Source of the DNA: Neorhizobium alkalisoli
GTDB taxonomy: Bacteria > Pseudomonadota > Alphaproteobacteria > Rhizobiales > Rhizobiaceae
Reading direction: 5' to 3'
NCBI RefSeq assembly: GCF_002968635.1
Contig: NZ_PVBN01000008.1
Coordinates: 62,001 to 126,000 of the forward strand
Length of the DNA: 64,000 nt
A program made the translations under genes and the position numbers. Below, in pieces: positions 1-9,276 of the stretch (position 1 is the stretch's first letter; the number at the start of each line of letters is the position of its first letter). Under the pieces are notes generated by a model that worked only from the letters and a program-made list of their open reading frames with translations, had not been told where the DNA came from and made no database searches.

Positions 1-262
1 CCCCGGCATTCTGCGACGGATCCTCCTTGTTGACGCCGAACTCGTAGAAATTGTTGTAGGTGGTCACGGCTTCCTTGGGTGTCAGTGGTTCGTCCACCTT
101 GAAGGCGCTGGGCGAGGCTGTGAGGGGCGCCGCCAGCGCGCCGCCGGCGCCAGCGAAAACAAGGCCGGCAGCCGCTGTGGTCATGAAACCTCGACGGGAC
201 ATATAGATCTCGCGCGGCGTGATCTCCGAAGCCGGAATATGCGGCGGATGATAGGTGGACAT
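1..262 (-). CDS. msrP: MsrP (YedY) methionine sulfoxide reductase catalytic subunit, N-terminal part
   Basis: Molybdopterin-containing subunit of the periplasmic MsrPQ system, which repairs oxidised methionine in exported proteins. Only the first 87 codons are present; the gene runs off the left edge. The start at 262 is preceded by a GAGGAG ribosome site. The N-terminus carries a twin-arginine signal (SRRGFM near residue 23, then a hydrophobic stretch ending in ALAAP), and the following residues (VTTYNNFYEFG) are typical of the family. Tat export fits a folded Mo-cofactor protein. The membrane partner MsrQ, if present, would lie further left. Confidence 0.85.
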   Translation of the reverse strand, partial: MSTYHPPHIPASEITPREIYMSRRGFMTTAAAGLVFAGAGGALAAPLTASPSAFKVDEPLTPKEAVTTYNNFYEFGVNKEDPSQNAG

Positions 263-469
263 GGCGAAATCTCCTCTCAAGGCACGGGTGCCTTTTCTTT
301 CTATACGTAACGCGGAACGGAAAGGTTTCACAGCATCGCGAAGATTGGGACGGACCACGTTTGCGTGAGGAAACGATCGCTTTTGGTATGGAAAAGGCAC
401 GGTGGGAACCCCATCTCGGGTTTACGGGTTCTCACCGTATGGTGACAACGCCGCAATAGGAGATGGTGG

Positions 470-880
470 ATGACGACACGCACCTGGGATGCCAGGACGG
501 ATGGCGAATTCATGGACCGCGCAGAACATCTGCGGCGCCTGCGCCGATTGGCGACGATCGCGCGGCTGATGGATACCGCGATCCGCATTCCCGGGACCGG
601 AATTCGCTTCGGCGCGGATTCGGTTTTCGGCCTCGTTCCGCTCGTCGGCGATGCCGGCGGCGCCATGGTGGGTCTCTATATCGTCAACGAGGCCCGCAGG
701 CTCGGCTTGCCGCCGGCAAAGCTCGCCCGGATGCTCGGCAATGTCGCAGCCGACTCCGTTCTCGGAAGCGTTCCATTGGCGGGCGATGTCTTCGACCTCT
801 TCTTCAAGTCCCATCGCCGGAACCTGCAACTGATCCTCGATCACTTCGGCATGCATCCGGACGAGTTGAGAAAGGGGTAA
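470..880 (+). CDS. DUF4112 domain protein
   Basis: A 136-residue protein matching the DUF4112 pattern. A charged N-terminal helix (residues 15-40) is followed by two hydrophobic segments with the repeated signature 'GxVPLxGDxxD/G' at about residues 54-62 and 99-106, spaced as in the family. The sequence suggests a small membrane-associated protein, but no function is known. It starts at an ATG preceded by AGGAGATGG. It stands alone, convergent with the hicBA remnant, whose last bases lie 4 nt downstream. Confidence 0.75.
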   Translation: MTTRTWDARTDGEFMDRAEHLRRLRRLATIARLMDTAIRIPGTGIRFGADSVFGLVPLVGDAGGAMVGLYIVNEARRLGLPPAKLARMLGNVAADSVLGSVPLAGDVFDLFFKSHRRNLQLILDHFGMHPDELRKG

Positions 881-884
881 AACT

Positions 885-1084
885 TTAGAACGCCTTGGGA
901 AGGCCCGCTTGTTTCAATGTGGCATTGGCGGTGTGGCGGGATTTCACGCCGTGATCGACGATGAAATACCGGTTGGTAACGGGACTTACCAGATCTCGTG
1001 ATCGCCCTTACCGGGTCGGTGATAGTGGCAGCCGGCCTTTTCCAGGAGCTCTTTGAGTTCGCGAAGATAGCTGGCATCAGTCAG
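885..1084 (-). pseudogene. hicA: hicA-like toxin gene, frameshifted
   Basis: HicA toxins are small double-stranded-RNA-binding mRNA interferases paired with HicB. Reading leftward from the hicB stop gives LxDASYLRELKELLEKAGC, then HRPGKGDHEIW and a TAA stop at 986-988. Shifting one base resumes with SPVTNRYFIVDHGVKSRHT and ALKQ/TLKQAGLPKAF to a stop at 885. One missing base near 986 therefore splits a roughly 65-residue HicA that keeps its GDHEIW and K-Q-A-G-L elements. The expected start overlaps the hicB stop as CTGA rather than the usual ATGA, so the start codon also appears damaged or is a rare CTG. A sequencing error cannot be excluded. Confidence 0.7.
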
Positions 1085-1329
1085 GCGCGATGCGGATTGG
1101 GGATCCGTGAAAGCTGTTCGGACATGATGTAGATGGGAATTTCCGGCAATTGAGAGGATATGCCGTTCAACTCGATCAAATCAGCCAGCGCCGCCTTCAC
1201 CTTCGGTTCCAGGGCCTCCATCGTTTCGGCCTCGACAGCCAGCCCATCGATGTCGTTGCTTGTCGCGACCCATACGGAGGCTTCCTCATCCCAGGTGGCA
1301 TGAACGACGATGGACATGATCGAACTCAT
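1081..1329 (-). CDS. hicB: HicB-like antitoxin (DUF1902)
   Basis: An 82-residue protein with the DUF1902/HicB fold: a short beta-rich part (VVHATWDEEASVWVA) followed by 'GLAVEAETMEAL', the usual opening of the HicB partial RNase-H-like domain. HicB proteins bind and neutralise HicA and usually repress their own operon. The start at 1329 is chosen because GGAG lies 7 nt upstream; an internal ATG at 1317 is possible. The stop overlaps the start region of the frameshifted hicA, so the antitoxin appears to be kept beside a dead toxin. Confidence 0.72.
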   Translation of the reverse strand: MSSIMSIVVHATWDEEASVWVATSNDIDGLAVEAETMEALEPKVKAALADLIELNGISSQLPEIPIYIMSEQLSRIPNPHRA

Positions 1330-1543
1330 TGCTCGCTCCAAATTGGCCTTCCCAGAATATAGGGCCTGTAGCGCGCGAACACAATTTGGTGCTTTTGCAT
1401 TTTGGTCCGTACCGCTTTGGCCTGTCGTGATAGTGACACCCATTGCCCTTTGCGGTAGGAAAGCCGCAAAACCAGGGGTTTTTGCGCGGTCGCCGAGAAA
1501 GCGGTAGACTGTCGCACACCCGAAAGACATCGAGGACAACGCC

Positions 1544-3379
1544 ATGCCTGCTTATCGCTCCAGAACCACGACCCATGGCCGCAACATGGCCGGCGCGCGC
1601 GGCCTGTGGCGTGCCACGGGGATGAAAGACAGCGATTTCGGCAAGCCGATCATCGCCGTCGTCAACTCCTTCACCCAGTTCGTCCCGGGCCACGTGCACC
1701 TCAAGGATCTCGGCCAGCTTGTCGCCCGCGAGATCGAGGCGGCCGGCGGCGTGGCCAAGGAGTTCAATACGATCGCTGTCGATGACGGCATCGCCATGGG
1801 CCATGACGGCATGCTCTATTCGCTGCCGTCGCGCGAGATCATTGCGGATTCGGTGGAATACATGGTCAACGCCCACTGCGCCGACGCCATGGTCTGCATT
1901 TCCAACTGCGACAAGATCACCCCCGGCATGCTGAATGCCGCGATGCGCCTCAATATCCCGGCCGTCTTCGTCTCCGGCGGTCCGATGGAGGCCGGCAAAG
2001 TGGTCATGCATGGCAAGACTGTAGCGCTCGACCTGGTCGACGCGATGGTTGCTGCCGCCGACGACAAGATTTCCGATGAGGATGTGCAGGTCATCGAAAG
2101 GTCCGCCTGTCCGACCTGCGGCTCCTGCTCGGGCATGTTTACCGCCAACTCGATGAACTGCCTGACAGAAGCGCTCGGCCTGTCGCTGCCCGGCAACGGT
2201 TCGACGCTTGCCACCCATGCCGACCGTAAGCGCCTTTTTGTCGAGGCCGGCCATTTGATCGTCGATCTCGCGCGCCGCCATTACGAGCAGGAGGACTATT
2301 CGGTCCTGCCGCGTTCCATCGCTACCAAAGAGGCGTTCGAGAACGCCATGTCGCTCGATATCGCCATGGGCGGATCGACCAACACCGTGCTGCATATTCT
2401 CGCCGCTGCCTATGAAGGCGGCATCGACTTCGGCATGGAGGATATCGACAAGCTGTCGCGCAAGGTTCCGTGCCTCTCCAAGGTCGCTCCCGCCAAAAAC
2501 GACGTCCATATGGAAGACGTCCATCGCGCCGGCGGCATCATGCGCATTCTGGGAGAACTGGACCGCGGCGGCCTGCTCAATCGCGACTGCGGCACGGTTC
2601 ATGCCACGACCCTCGGAGATGCGATCGACCGCTGGGATATCACCCGCACCAACAGCGAAACCGTGCGTGAGTTTTTCAAGGCGGCCCCCGGCGGCGTTCC
2701 GACCCAGGTTGCTTTCAGCCAGTCTTCGCGCTGGGATGATCTCGATACCGACAGCGAGAAGGGCGTCATTCGCTCGGTCGAGCACCCGTTCTCCAAGGAT
2801 GGCGGCTTGGCGGTGCTCTACGGCAACATCGCGCTCGACGGCTGCATCGTGAAGACCGCCGGTGTCGACGAGAGCATCTTGAAGTTCAGCGGCCCGGCCG
2901 TGGTTTTCGAGAGCCAGGACGCTGCGGTCAAAGGCATTCTCGGCAACGAGGTGAAGGCGGGCGACGTGGTCGTCATCCGCTACGAGGGGCCGAAGGGCGG
3001 GCCGGGCATGCAGGAAATGCTCTATCCGACCAGTTACCTGAAGTCGAAAGGCCTCGGCAAGGCTTGCGCGCTGATCACCGACGGCCGTTTTTCGGGCGGC
3101 ACGTCAGGCCTTTCGATCGGTCATGCCTCGCCGGAAGCCGCCCAGGGCGGCGCGATCGGCCTGGTGCGCCAGGGCGACTTGATCGAGATCGACATCCCGA
3201 ACCGCACGATCCATCTTGCGGTATCCGATGCCGAGCTCGTTGCACGCCGTCATGAGCAGGAAGCGCTTGGCTGGAAGCCGGCAGCACCCCGCAAGCGCAA
3301 TGTCACGACGGCACTGAAAGCCTATGCCGCTTTCGCCGCCAGCGCCGACAAGGGTGCCGTGCGCATCCTGCCTGAATAG
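1544..3379 (+). CDS. ilvD: Dihydroxy-acid dehydratase
   Basis: IlvD converts 2,3-dihydroxy-isovalerate and 2,3-dihydroxy-3-methylvalerate to the 2-keto acids in valine, leucine and isoleucine synthesis. The 611-residue length and sequence match the family end to end. The Fe-S cluster cysteines sit in [12 protein letters not shown] (about residue 121) and [16 protein letters not shown] (about residue 189), and the C-terminal part has [16 protein letters not shown]. It begins at an ATG with GAGG 8 nt upstream. It is monocistronic here, divergent from hicB with about 210 bp between. Confidence 0.97.
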   Translation: MPAYRSRTTTHGRNMAGARGLWRATGMKDSDFGKPIIAVVNSFTQFVPGHVHLKDLGQLVAREIEAAGGVAKEFNTIAVDDGIAMGHDGMLYSLPSREIIADSVEYMVNAHCADAMVCISNCDKITPGMLNAAMRLNIPAVFVSGGPMEAGKVVMHGKTVALDLVDAMVAAADDKISDEDVQVIERSACPTCGSCSGMFTANSMNCLTEALGLSLPGNGSTLATHADRKRLFVEAGHLIVDLARRHYEQEDYSVLPRSIATKEAFENAMSLDIAMGGSTNTVLHILAAAYEGGIDFGMEDIDKLSRKVPCLSKVAPAKNDVHMEDVHRAGGIMRILGELDRGGLLNRDCGTVHATTLGDAIDRWDITRTNSETVREFFKAAPGGVPTQVAFSQSSRWDDLDTDSEKGVIRSVEHPFSKDGGLAVLYGNIALDGCIVKTAGVDESILKFSGPAVVFESQDAAVKGILGNEVKAGDVVVIRYEGPKGGPGMQEMLYPTSYLKSKGLGKACALITDGRFSGGTSGLSIGHASPEAAQGGAIGLVRQGDLIEIDIPNRTIHLAVSDAELVARRHEQEALGWKPAAPRKRNVTTALKAYAAFAASADKGAVRILPE

Positions 3380-3391
3380 AACGCATGCGGC

Positions 3392-3826
3392 TCAGGTTGC
3401 AGTTCTTCGCTTGAGCCGCAAGCCGTCGCGAAAATTCAGTCCCATGAGCACGATGTTTATGGCGCCGGCGCAGAGTTCCAGTGCCTGAACGCCATAGAAG
3501 GCTGTGCCGAACTCGCCGGTCATGGCAAGCTGCCTCAGGATGAGAGCGCAAGGGACCAGCACCAGCAACCCGTTGAGGGCAATGAACGGCATGCGTTTTT
3601 TCTTGGCCGTGACGGCGGGATGCCGCCACTTGCCGCCCAGGCGAAAGCCGCTGAAGCCGGTGACGGCAAGCGCCGGCACGAGCACCAGGAAGCCCCAGGG
3701 GATGGCGAGTTTGACGGTGCGGATCGCCTCCGACGAGCCGGAGATCTCGGTCAATACGGTCGATAACCAGAAGGTGAGGATCGTCGCCAGCGCCAGCGTG
3801 CCGGCGACGGGGTGAAGCGTTTTCAT
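3392..3826 (-). CDS. Four-helix integral membrane protein
   Basis: A 144-residue protein with four predicted membrane segments (about residues 7-25, 40-62, 83-103 and 110-130), separated by short charged loops (RLGGKWRHPAVTAKKKR). I cannot assign a family with certainty. It lies 24 bp downstream of the MarR-family gene on the same strand, so it is probably co-transcribed and under the control of that regulator. It is convergent with ilvD, with 12 bp between the stops. Confidence 0.7.
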   Translation of the reverse strand: MKTLHPVAGTLALATILTFWLSTVLTEISGSSEAIRTVKLAIPWGFLVLVPALAVTGFSGFRLGGKWRHPAVTAKKKRMPFIALNGLLVLVPCALILRQLAMTGEFGTAFYGVQALELCAGAINIVLMGLNFRDGLRLKRRTAT

Positions 3827-3850
3827 CGATGTCGTCCTGGTAGAGGGCGG

Positions 3851-4306
3851 TCAGTCGGGTGGGCGTTTGGTGTCCAGCCCTGCGGAAAGCTGCTCGAGGC
3901 AGCCAATTGCGGTTTTCAGTCTTTCGGCGTCCATTGCCTCGGCGAGCTTGGCGGCGAGGGCATTCCATTGTTCCATGATCGCGGCATAGGCATCCTCGCC
4001 CTGGGCGGTGAGGCGGACGAGCTTGGCGCGCTTGTGATGCGGGTTGTCTTCGAAGCCGACGATACCCTGGCGTTCCAATTCATCGATCAACCGCTGCACG
4101 CCTTGGCGTGTGAGGCCCATGTTGCGGGCGATCTGTGCGACCGTCAGCGGCTGGCCGGCAAGTGCGACGGCGCCCATGACCTGCCAACGAGCGCTGGACA
4201 GGCTAAACGGAGCAGTCAGCGCGTCGCCGGCGGCGATCAGCGCGCCATTGGTGCGAAAGATCGTCAGTGTAAGAGACGTGAGAATATCGGCAGCATCGTT
4301 TGACAT
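3851..4306 (-). CDS. MarR-family transcriptional regulator
   Basis: A 151-residue winged-helix protein with the MarR layout: N-terminal dimerisation helix, then 'SSARWQVMGAVALAGQPLTVAQIARNMGLTRQGVQRLIDELE' as the helix-turn-helix (about residues 37-79) and a wing (VGFEDNPHHKRAKLVRLT). Such proteins usually repress their own operon and respond to small aromatic or oxidising ligands. No ribosome site precedes the ATG. Two 16-bp inverted repeats directly abut it, and promoter-like hexamers place transcription start at or next to the ATG. The membrane protein gene downstream is its likely target. Confidence 0.88.
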   Translation of the reverse strand: MSNDAADILTSLTLTIFRTNGALIAAGDALTAPFSLSSARWQVMGAVALAGQPLTVAQIARNMGLTRQGVQRLIDELERQGIVGFEDNPHHKRAKLVRLTAQGEDAYAAIMEQWNALAAKLAEAMDAERLKTAIGCLEQLSAGLDTKRPPD

Positions 4307-4340
4307 GACAGTATATTGTCATAATGACAGCATATTGTCA
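4306..4340 (-). promoter_or_regulatory. Tandem MarR operator and promoter
   Basis: Two copies of the palindrome TGACA(G)TATATTGTCA-type lie at 4306-4321 and 4325-4340, 19 bp apart centre to centre (two helical turns). The first touches the start codon of the MarR gene. On the minus strand TTGACA (4336-4341) and CAATAT (4313-4318), 17 bp apart, form a promoter-like pair embedded in the repeats. Binding would therefore block RNA polymerase, giving autorepression. Confidence 0.65.
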
Positions 4341-4349
4341 ATTATCCAT

Positions 4350-4712
4350 TTAGAGCGGCCGGCTGAGGTTCCTATAGGCCTCGTCGAGCTGCTTCATCCG
4401 TTCGGCATAGGCTGCTCGGATGCATTCGATGTCTTCGCCGCAGGCCTGACGTTTTTTCAGCCAGGCGCTCTGCTCCTCCTGGAGTTTGCCGCGGTTGCCC
4501 ATGGGTAAGAGATTCACGAGAATGTCGAAGGTGGTCACCATCTTCACGTCCGCATCGTTGAGCGATCTCGTATCGCAGATCACCTTTTCATCCACCGCAA
4601 GATCGGCGCGGTCGCAGTCGAAGCTTGCCGCGGAAGCTATCGGCGCCGCCCCCCACAAGGCAAAGCCGATGAGAAGTCCGGCGGGCGCGGTTGCGATCGA
4701 AATATATCTCAT
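4350..4712 (-). CDS. Exported DUF1311 / LprI-like protein
   Basis: A 120-residue secreted protein. The start at 4712 has AGGAG 8 nt upstream and gives a clean signal peptide (RYISIATAPAG...ASAASF); longer in-frame starts lack one. The mature part has four cysteines (FDCDRADLAVDEKVIC, then RQACGEDIECI) and a tail of 'AAYAERMKQLDEAY', as in the LprI N-terminal (DUF1311) family. Some relatives inhibit host lysozyme. Whether this one does cannot be told from sequence. Confidence 0.72.
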   Translation of the reverse strand: MRYISIATAPAGLLIGFALWGAAPIASAASFDCDRADLAVDEKVICDTRSLNDADVKMVTTFDILVNLLPMGNRGKLQEEQSAWLKKRQACGEDIECIRAAYAERMKQLDEAYRNLSRPL

Positions 4713-4953
4713 GCATGCACTCCTGATGCTGACCTGGAGAAATTCAGGCACTTCCACAGGACCAAATGAGGCGGCAAAGCCAGATGACAAGGATGGAGGT
4801 CTCTCGCCGGACGCCATGGCCTCCGCTGCGGCAGGCCTTATATAGTACCGGTAACCTTACGGTTTCCGCGGATTTCTCCGTGATTCGGCCACCTTTCTTT
4901 TCCAGCCTTCCGCGCTACAAATCGAACGGGATTTTCATAAAGTGAGGAATCAC

Positions 4954-6357
4954 ATGCTGAGCGTTCTCAAACGCGTTTCGACCGGCCTTTTCGTCCTGGC
5001 GCTTCTGTGTCCCGTCTCTGCGATGGCGCAGGAACAGAAGACGGTTCCGCAAAGCCGTCAGGAGATGCAGCTTTCCTTCGCGCCTCTGGTCAAGCAGAGG
5101 GCCGGTGCCGTCGTGAACGTCTATGCCGAGCGCGTCGTGCAGCGCGTCAATCCCTTTGCGGGCGATCCCTTCTTCGAGCAGTTCTTCGGACAGCGCATGC
5201 CGAACCGCTCGGAGAAGCAGTCGTCTCTGGGTTCCGGCGTCATTCTTTCGGCAGATGGCCTGGTGGTGACCAACAACCATGTCATCGAAGGCGCCGACGA
5301 CATCAAGATCGCGCTCGCCGACGGCCGCGAATTCGCCTGCGACGTGATGCTGAAGGACGAGAGGGTCGATCTGGCCGTGCTGCGCATCAAGGCGAAGGAG
5401 CAGTTTCCGGTTCTGCCGGTCGCCGATTCCGACCATGTGGAAGTCGGCGATCTGGTGCTGGCCATCGGCAATCCGTTCGGCGTCGGCCAGACCGTCACGA
5501 GCGGCATCGTGTCGGCGCTGGCGCGCAACCAAGTCACCACCGGCGATTTCGGCTTCTTCATCCAGACCGATGCGTCCATCAACCCCGGCAATTCCGGCGG
5601 TGCGCTGATGAACATGAACGGCGAGCTGATCGGCATCAATACGGCCATCTTCTCGCGCGGCGGCGGCTCGAACGGAGTCGGTTTTGCGATTCCCGCCAAT
5701 CTCGTCAAGGTGTTCCTCGCTTCGGCCGCGGAAGGAAAGACGAGCTTCGACCGGCCCTATGTGGGTGCGACATTCGATGCCGTCACGTCAGACGTCGCTG
5801 AAGCCCTTGGGCTGAAGACGGCGCGCGGCGCCCTGGTGGTGCGCCTGGTGGAAGGCGGGCCGGCCGATCGGGCAGGTTTGAAACCGGGCGAGGTCGTGAC
5901 CGCGGTCAACGGCATCGCAGTCGAACATCCCGATGCGCTTGGCTATCGTCTGACGACGGCAGGCCTCGGCAAGCAGGCGACGCTCGCCGTACAGACTGCG
6001 GAAGGCCAGCGTGAGGTGACGATCGCACTCAACACCGCTCCGGAGACCACGCCGCCCGATGATCGCCTGCTCGAAGGCCGCAATCCCTTCGCGGGCCTGC
6101 ATGTGGCCAATCTCTCGCCGAAGCTCGCGACCGAACTGCGCATCCCGGCCGAGAAGGCGGGCGTCGTCGTCACGGATGTGGCGCGCGGATCGCCTGCCGC
6201 CCGGTACGGCTTCGAGCCCGGTGATATCGTGATCTCCCTGAATGGCACGACCGTCGCGTCGACCAAGGCCCTGGAAGGCATGCTGGATGACGATCCCGGC
6301 TTCTGGCGGGTCGAAATCGAGCGCAAGGGCCAGCGTATCCGGCAGTTTTTCAGATGA
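4954..6357 (+). CDS. degP: Do/DegP-type periplasmic serine protease
   Basis: Trypsin-like protease with two PDZ domains that degrades or refolds damaged envelope proteins. The N-terminal signal peptide ends near AMAQEQ. The catalytic triad is visible as H109 (TNNHVIEG), D139 (DLAVLR) and S214 (NPGNSGGAL). PDZ1 starts near residue 265 (RPYVGATF) and PDZ2 near residue 370. I chose the ATG at 4954 because GAGG stands 6 nt upstream; a GTG at 4942 is in frame. Its stop overlaps the rarA start (ATGA), so the two are translationally coupled. Confidence 0.93.
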   Translation: MLSVLKRVSTGLFVLALLCPVSAMAQEQKTVPQSRQEMQLSFAPLVKQRAGAVVNVYAERVVQRVNPFAGDPFFEQFFGQRMPNRSEKQSSLGSGVILSADGLVVTNNHVIEGADDIKIALADGREFACDVMLKDERVDLAVLRIKAKEQFPVLPVADSDHVEVGDLVLAIGNPFGVGQTVTSGIVSALARNQVTTGDFGFFIQTDASINPGNSGGALMNMNGELIGINTAIFSRGGGSNGVGFAIPANLVKVFLASAAEGKTSFDRPYVGATFDAVTSDVAEALGLKTARGALVVRLVEGGPADRAGLKPGEVVTAVNGIAVEHPDALGYRLTTAGLGKQATLAVQTAEGQREVTIALNTAPETTPPDDRLLEGRNPFAGLHVANLSPKLATELRIPAEKAGVVVTDVARGSPAARYGFEPGDIVISLNGTTVASTKALEGMLDDDPGFWRVEIERKGQRIRQFFR

Positions 6358-7670
6358 GTGGTGATCTTTTCGCGTCGCGGGTTCCCGAGGAGGTCGCCAA
6401 CCGGCGACCTCTCGCAGACCGTCTGCGGCCGAAGACGCTCGATGAGGTGACGGGCCAGCCGCATCTGACGGGCGAGGATGGCGTTCTACGCCGGATGATC
6501 GCTTCGGGCTCGCTCGGGTCGATGATTTTCTGGGGGCCTCCGGGCACGGGCAAGACGACCGTGGCACGGCTGCTCTCGGGAGAAGCAGGGCTCGCCTTCG
6601 AGCAGATTTCCGCGATCTTTTCCGGCGTGGCGGATCTGAAGAAGGTCTTCGAGACGGCACGGATGCGCCGCATGGACGGTCGGCAGACGCTGCTCTTCGT
6701 CGACGAGATCCATCGCTTCAACCGCGCCCAGCAGGACAGCTTTCTGCCGGTCATGGAGGACGGCACGGTCATTCTTGTCGGCGCGACCACCGAAAACCCG
6801 AGCTTCGAGTTGAATGCCGCTCTCCTGTCGCGCGCCAGGGTTCTGACCTTCCGGCCGCATGACGAAGAGAGCCTGATCGAACTGCTGCAGCGCGCCGAGC
6901 AGGTGGAGGGACGGCCGCTGCCGCTCGATCCTGACGCGCGGGCAAGCCTGGTCCGCATGGCTGACGGAGACGGCCGAGCCGTGCTGACGCTCGCCGAAGA
7001 GGTCTGGCGCGCCGCGCGGGAAGGAGAGGTCTTCGATACCGAGAGCCTCATCCGGATCGTTCAGCGTCGTGCTCCCGTCTATGACAAGGCCCAGGACGGT
7101 CACTACAATCTCATCTCGGCACTGCATAAATCCGTGCGCGGTTCGGATCCCGATGCCGCGCTCTATTATCTGGCGCGCATGTTCGATGCCGGCGAGGACC
7201 CGCTTTATCTTGGACGCCGTCTGGTCAGGATGGCGGTGGAGGATATCGGCCTCGCCGATCCCCAGGCATTGGTCATCTGCAACGCTGCCAAGGATGCTTA
7301 CGATTATCTGGGCTCGCCGGAAGGCGAGTTGGCGTTTGCCGAGGCCTGCGTCTATCTGGCGACCGCTCCGAAATCGAATGCGGTCTACACGGCCTTCAAG
7401 GCGGCAACCCGCGCCGCCAAGGAAAATGGCTCGCTTCTGCCGCCGAAACATATTCTCAATGCTCCGACCAAGCTCATGAAAGGTGAGGGATACGGAGACG
7501 GCTATCGTTACGATCACGACGAGCCGGACGCCTTTTCCGGCCAGGACTATTTTCCGGAAAAGATGGGACGGCAGACCTTCTACGATCCCCCGGAGCGCGG
7601 TTTCGAACGCGAGATCAGGAAGAGGCTCGATTGGTGGGCCAAACTTCGTAAAGAGCGGAACTCTGAGTGA
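6354..7670 (+). CDS. rarA: Replication-associated recombination protein RarA (MgsA)
   Basis: A 438-residue clamp-loader-like AAA+ ATPase that acts at stalled replication forks. Walker A is GPPGTGKTT (about residue 61), Walker B LFVDEIHRF (about residue 114), sensor 1 GATTENPSFE (about residue 144), and the C-terminal tetramerisation region contains LYYLARMFDAGEDPLYLGRR. The length is normal. It overlaps the degP stop by 4 nt, an arrangement I recall from other rhizobia. Confidence 0.96.
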   Translation: MSGDLFASRVPEEVANRRPLADRLRPKTLDEVTGQPHLTGEDGVLRRMIASGSLGSMIFWGPPGTGKTTVARLLSGEAGLAFEQISAIFSGVADLKKVFETARMRRMDGRQTLLFVDEIHRFNRAQQDSFLPVMEDGTVILVGATTENPSFELNAALLSRARVLTFRPHDEESLIELLQRAEQVEGRPLPLDPDARASLVRMADGDGRAVLTLAEEVWRAAREGEVFDTESLIRIVQRRAPVYDKAQDGHYNLISALHKSVRGSDPDAALYYLARMFDAGEDPLYLGRRLVRMAVEDIGLADPQALVICNAAKDAYDYLGSPEGELAFAEACVYLATAPKSNAVYTAFKAATRAAKENGSLLPPKHILNAPTKLMKGEGYGDGYRYDHDEPDAFSGQDYFPEKMGRQTFYDPPERGFEREIRKRLDWWAKLRKERNSE

Positions 7671-7688
7671 TCCTCGCCGAGGATGCGA

Positions 7689-7991
7689 TCAGGACGCCTG
7701 CTTCTGACCGGGCGCGGCGACAAGTTTGACGGAGGAATCCGCCAGGCCGTGATGGCCTTCCATATCGACAATCAAATGCCAGTGCCCGTTTTCAGGAATG
7801 ACCAGCCTGATCGGCGATTTCTTGGCGATGCCGCCCACATATTTGAAATCCAGCTTTTCCGTGAAGCGCTGGAAGTTGACCCCCGTCAGCAGACGCACGT
7901 TGTTGACCGCGTTCAGGGTCACTTCGATCACAGTGCCTGCGCGCTGCAGTTTCAGATCGTAGTGCGTAAAGCGGAAGCTCGGAGCGGTCAT
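7689..7991 (-). CDS. DUF1883 domain protein
   Basis: A 100-residue protein matching DUF1883: an opening 'THYDLKLQRAGTVIEVTL', a middle 'NVRLLTGVNFQRF' and the characteristic 'SPIRLVIPENGHWHLIVDMEG' (about residues 59-79), followed by a beta-rich end. Family members occur alone or fused to TIR-like domains; no biochemical function is established. It is convergent with rarA, 18 bp apart. Confidence 0.8.
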   Translation of the reverse strand: MTAPSFRFTHYDLKLQRAGTVIEVTLNAVNNVRLLTGVNFQRFTEKLDFKYVGGIAKKSPIRLVIPENGHWHLIVDMEGHHGLADSSVKLVAAPGQKQAS

Positions 7992-8034
7992 TACTGCCTC
8001 ACGGATGCCAATATGAAAGTTTGATAATTCTAAT

Positions 8035-8234
8035 GTACCGCCGTTAACGAATGATGGAACCTCGCGGTTACTTATGGGTTAGTCCCGTGAACTTCGAGCT
8101 CGCAGGCGATCCAGTAATATGCCGCCTGGAGTTCAACAAGGTGGCTTTCGTCCCCTGCAGCCGCCGTAAAACAATAATAATATTTGACCTCCAACTGGAT
8201 ATCCCGTCGTCTCCTCGCGACGGGATTTCTTTTT
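8035..8234 (+). ncRNA. Candidate trans-acting small RNA
   Basis: A terminator at 8201-8233 on the plus strand has no upstream plus-strand gene within 530 bp; rarA ends at 7670 and an oppositely oriented gene intervenes. An AT-rich stretch at 8020-8035 (TTTGATAATTCTAATG) could hold the promoter. The last unpaired stretch before the terminator contains GACCTCC, an anti-Shine-Dalgarno-like motif common in rhizobial small RNAs. The 5' end is a guess. Confidence 0.35.
8201..8233 (+). terminator. Rho-independent terminator
   Basis: Stem ATCCCGTCG (8201-8209) pairs with CGACGGGAT (8218-8226) around an 8-nt loop and is followed by TTCTTTTT. The T tract is on the plus strand only. Confidence 0.65.
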
Positions 8235-8321
8235 GCGCGAATTTTTTGCCGATGTCTGTCGGCTTTCTCCCCGGTTCCTCGTCCTTGGGGCATCATCAAG
8301 TAATCCTTAGAGGAGGAAGCC

Positions 8322-9263
8322 ATGTCGAGCAGGATATTTGCCCTGGTTGTTGCTGCCATCGCCGCGTCGGTCACGCCCGCCGTTGTCAAAGCGGAACAAC
8401 CCGCGCCCTCGGCGAACCAGCCGGTTGCGGTCGAGCCCTCGAAGAAGGGCCATATCGAAACGGGCGGCGTTCGCTACTATTATGAGATCCGGGGGCAGGG
8501 CGAGCCGCTTCTCCTTCTGCATGGCGGTCTCGGCTCGATCGATATGTTTGCGCCGGTCATGCCGATGTTGACCGAACACCGGCAGGTGATCGGCGTCGAT
8601 CTTCAGGGCCATGGCCGCACGCCGCTCGGCAATCGGCCTATTTCGCTGGAGGCCATGGGCGCCGATATGGGTAAGCTCGTTTCAGAACTGGGTTACGACC
8701 AGGTCGACGTGCTGGGTTACTCTATGGGCGGCGGCATCGCGCTCCAGATGGCGGCCCAGTCACCGGACAAGGTGCGGCGGCTCGTTATTGCCTCGGCTCC
8801 TTTTGCGAGGAAAGGCTTCTTTCCAGAGATGATCCCGCAGCAGGAATCCGTCGGTGCCGGCATGGCCGAGATGATGAAGGACACGCCGATGTTCATCTCC
8901 TACAAGGCCGTTGCACCGGACGTTTCGGAGTTTCCGAGACTGCTCGACGCGATGGGCGAGCTGATGCGCCGCGACTACGATTACTCGGATGCGGTCGCCA
9001 GGCTGACGATGCCGGTCATGCTGGTTTTCGGCGACAGCGACATGGTTCGTCCGGAGCATATCGTCGAGTTTTATCAAAAGCTCGGCGGTGGCCTGAAGGA
9101 TGCCGGCTGGATGCGGGAGAACATGTCGAAGAACCGACTGGCGATCCTGCCCGACCTCACCCACTACGAGGCCTTTGCATCTCCCGCCATGACTGCGACA
9201 GTGCTGCCTTTTCTCGACGGCAAGAGCAATGCGCCCAGCTGGGCTGCGCAGGTCAAGAATTGA
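8322..9263 (+). CDS. Exported alpha/beta hydrolase
   Basis: A 313-residue hydrolase with an N-terminal signal peptide (hydrophobic residues 5-22, cleavage near VKAEQ). The fold is clear: oxyanion-hole motif LLLHGGLGS (about residue 64), nucleophile elbow GYSMGGG with Ser134, acid in VFGDSDMV and histidine in [10 protein letters not shown] near residue 285. The substrate is unknown; the closest general types are esterases or C-C hydrolases. The start has AGAGGAGG a few bases upstream. A perfect 12-bp hairpin follows the stop. Confidence 0.85.
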   Translation: MSSRIFALVVAAIAASVTPAVVKAEQPAPSANQPVAVEPSKKGHIETGGVRYYYEIRGQGEPLLLLHGGLGSIDMFAPVMPMLTEHRQVIGVDLQGHGRTPLGNRPISLEAMGADMGKLVSELGYDQVDVLGYSMGGGIALQMAAQSPDKVRRLVIASAPFARKGFFPEMIPQQESVGAGMAEMMKDTPMFISYKAVAPDVSEFPRLLDAMGELMRRDYDYSDAVARLTMPVMLVFGDSDMVRPEHIVEFYQKLGGGLKDAGWMRENMSKNRLAILPDLTHYEAFASPAMTATVLPFLDGKSNAPSWAAQVKN

Positions 9264-9276
9264 CGGTTTCTACTGA

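Larger units (their letters stand above)
7992..8321 (+). other. Intergenic region without a convincing protein gene
   Basis: The 330 bp between DUF1883 and the hydrolase hold a strong plus-strand terminator but no plus-strand gene ahead of it, which suggests a small RNA (separate entry). A minus-strand reading frame at 8072-8194 (40 codons from a TTG, with 'DESHLVELQAAYYWIACELEV') looks somewhat protein-like. It lacks a good start, so I do not call it. Confidence 0.5.

Noticed and set aside
1286..2785. 499-codon minus-strand frame opposite ilvD
   Set aside because: It is an antisense shadow rich in His, Arg and Asp, and ilvD is certain.
8072..8194. 40-codon minus-strand frame with a protein-like end
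   Set aside because: It has only a TTG start without a ribosome site, and it overlaps the candidate small RNA.
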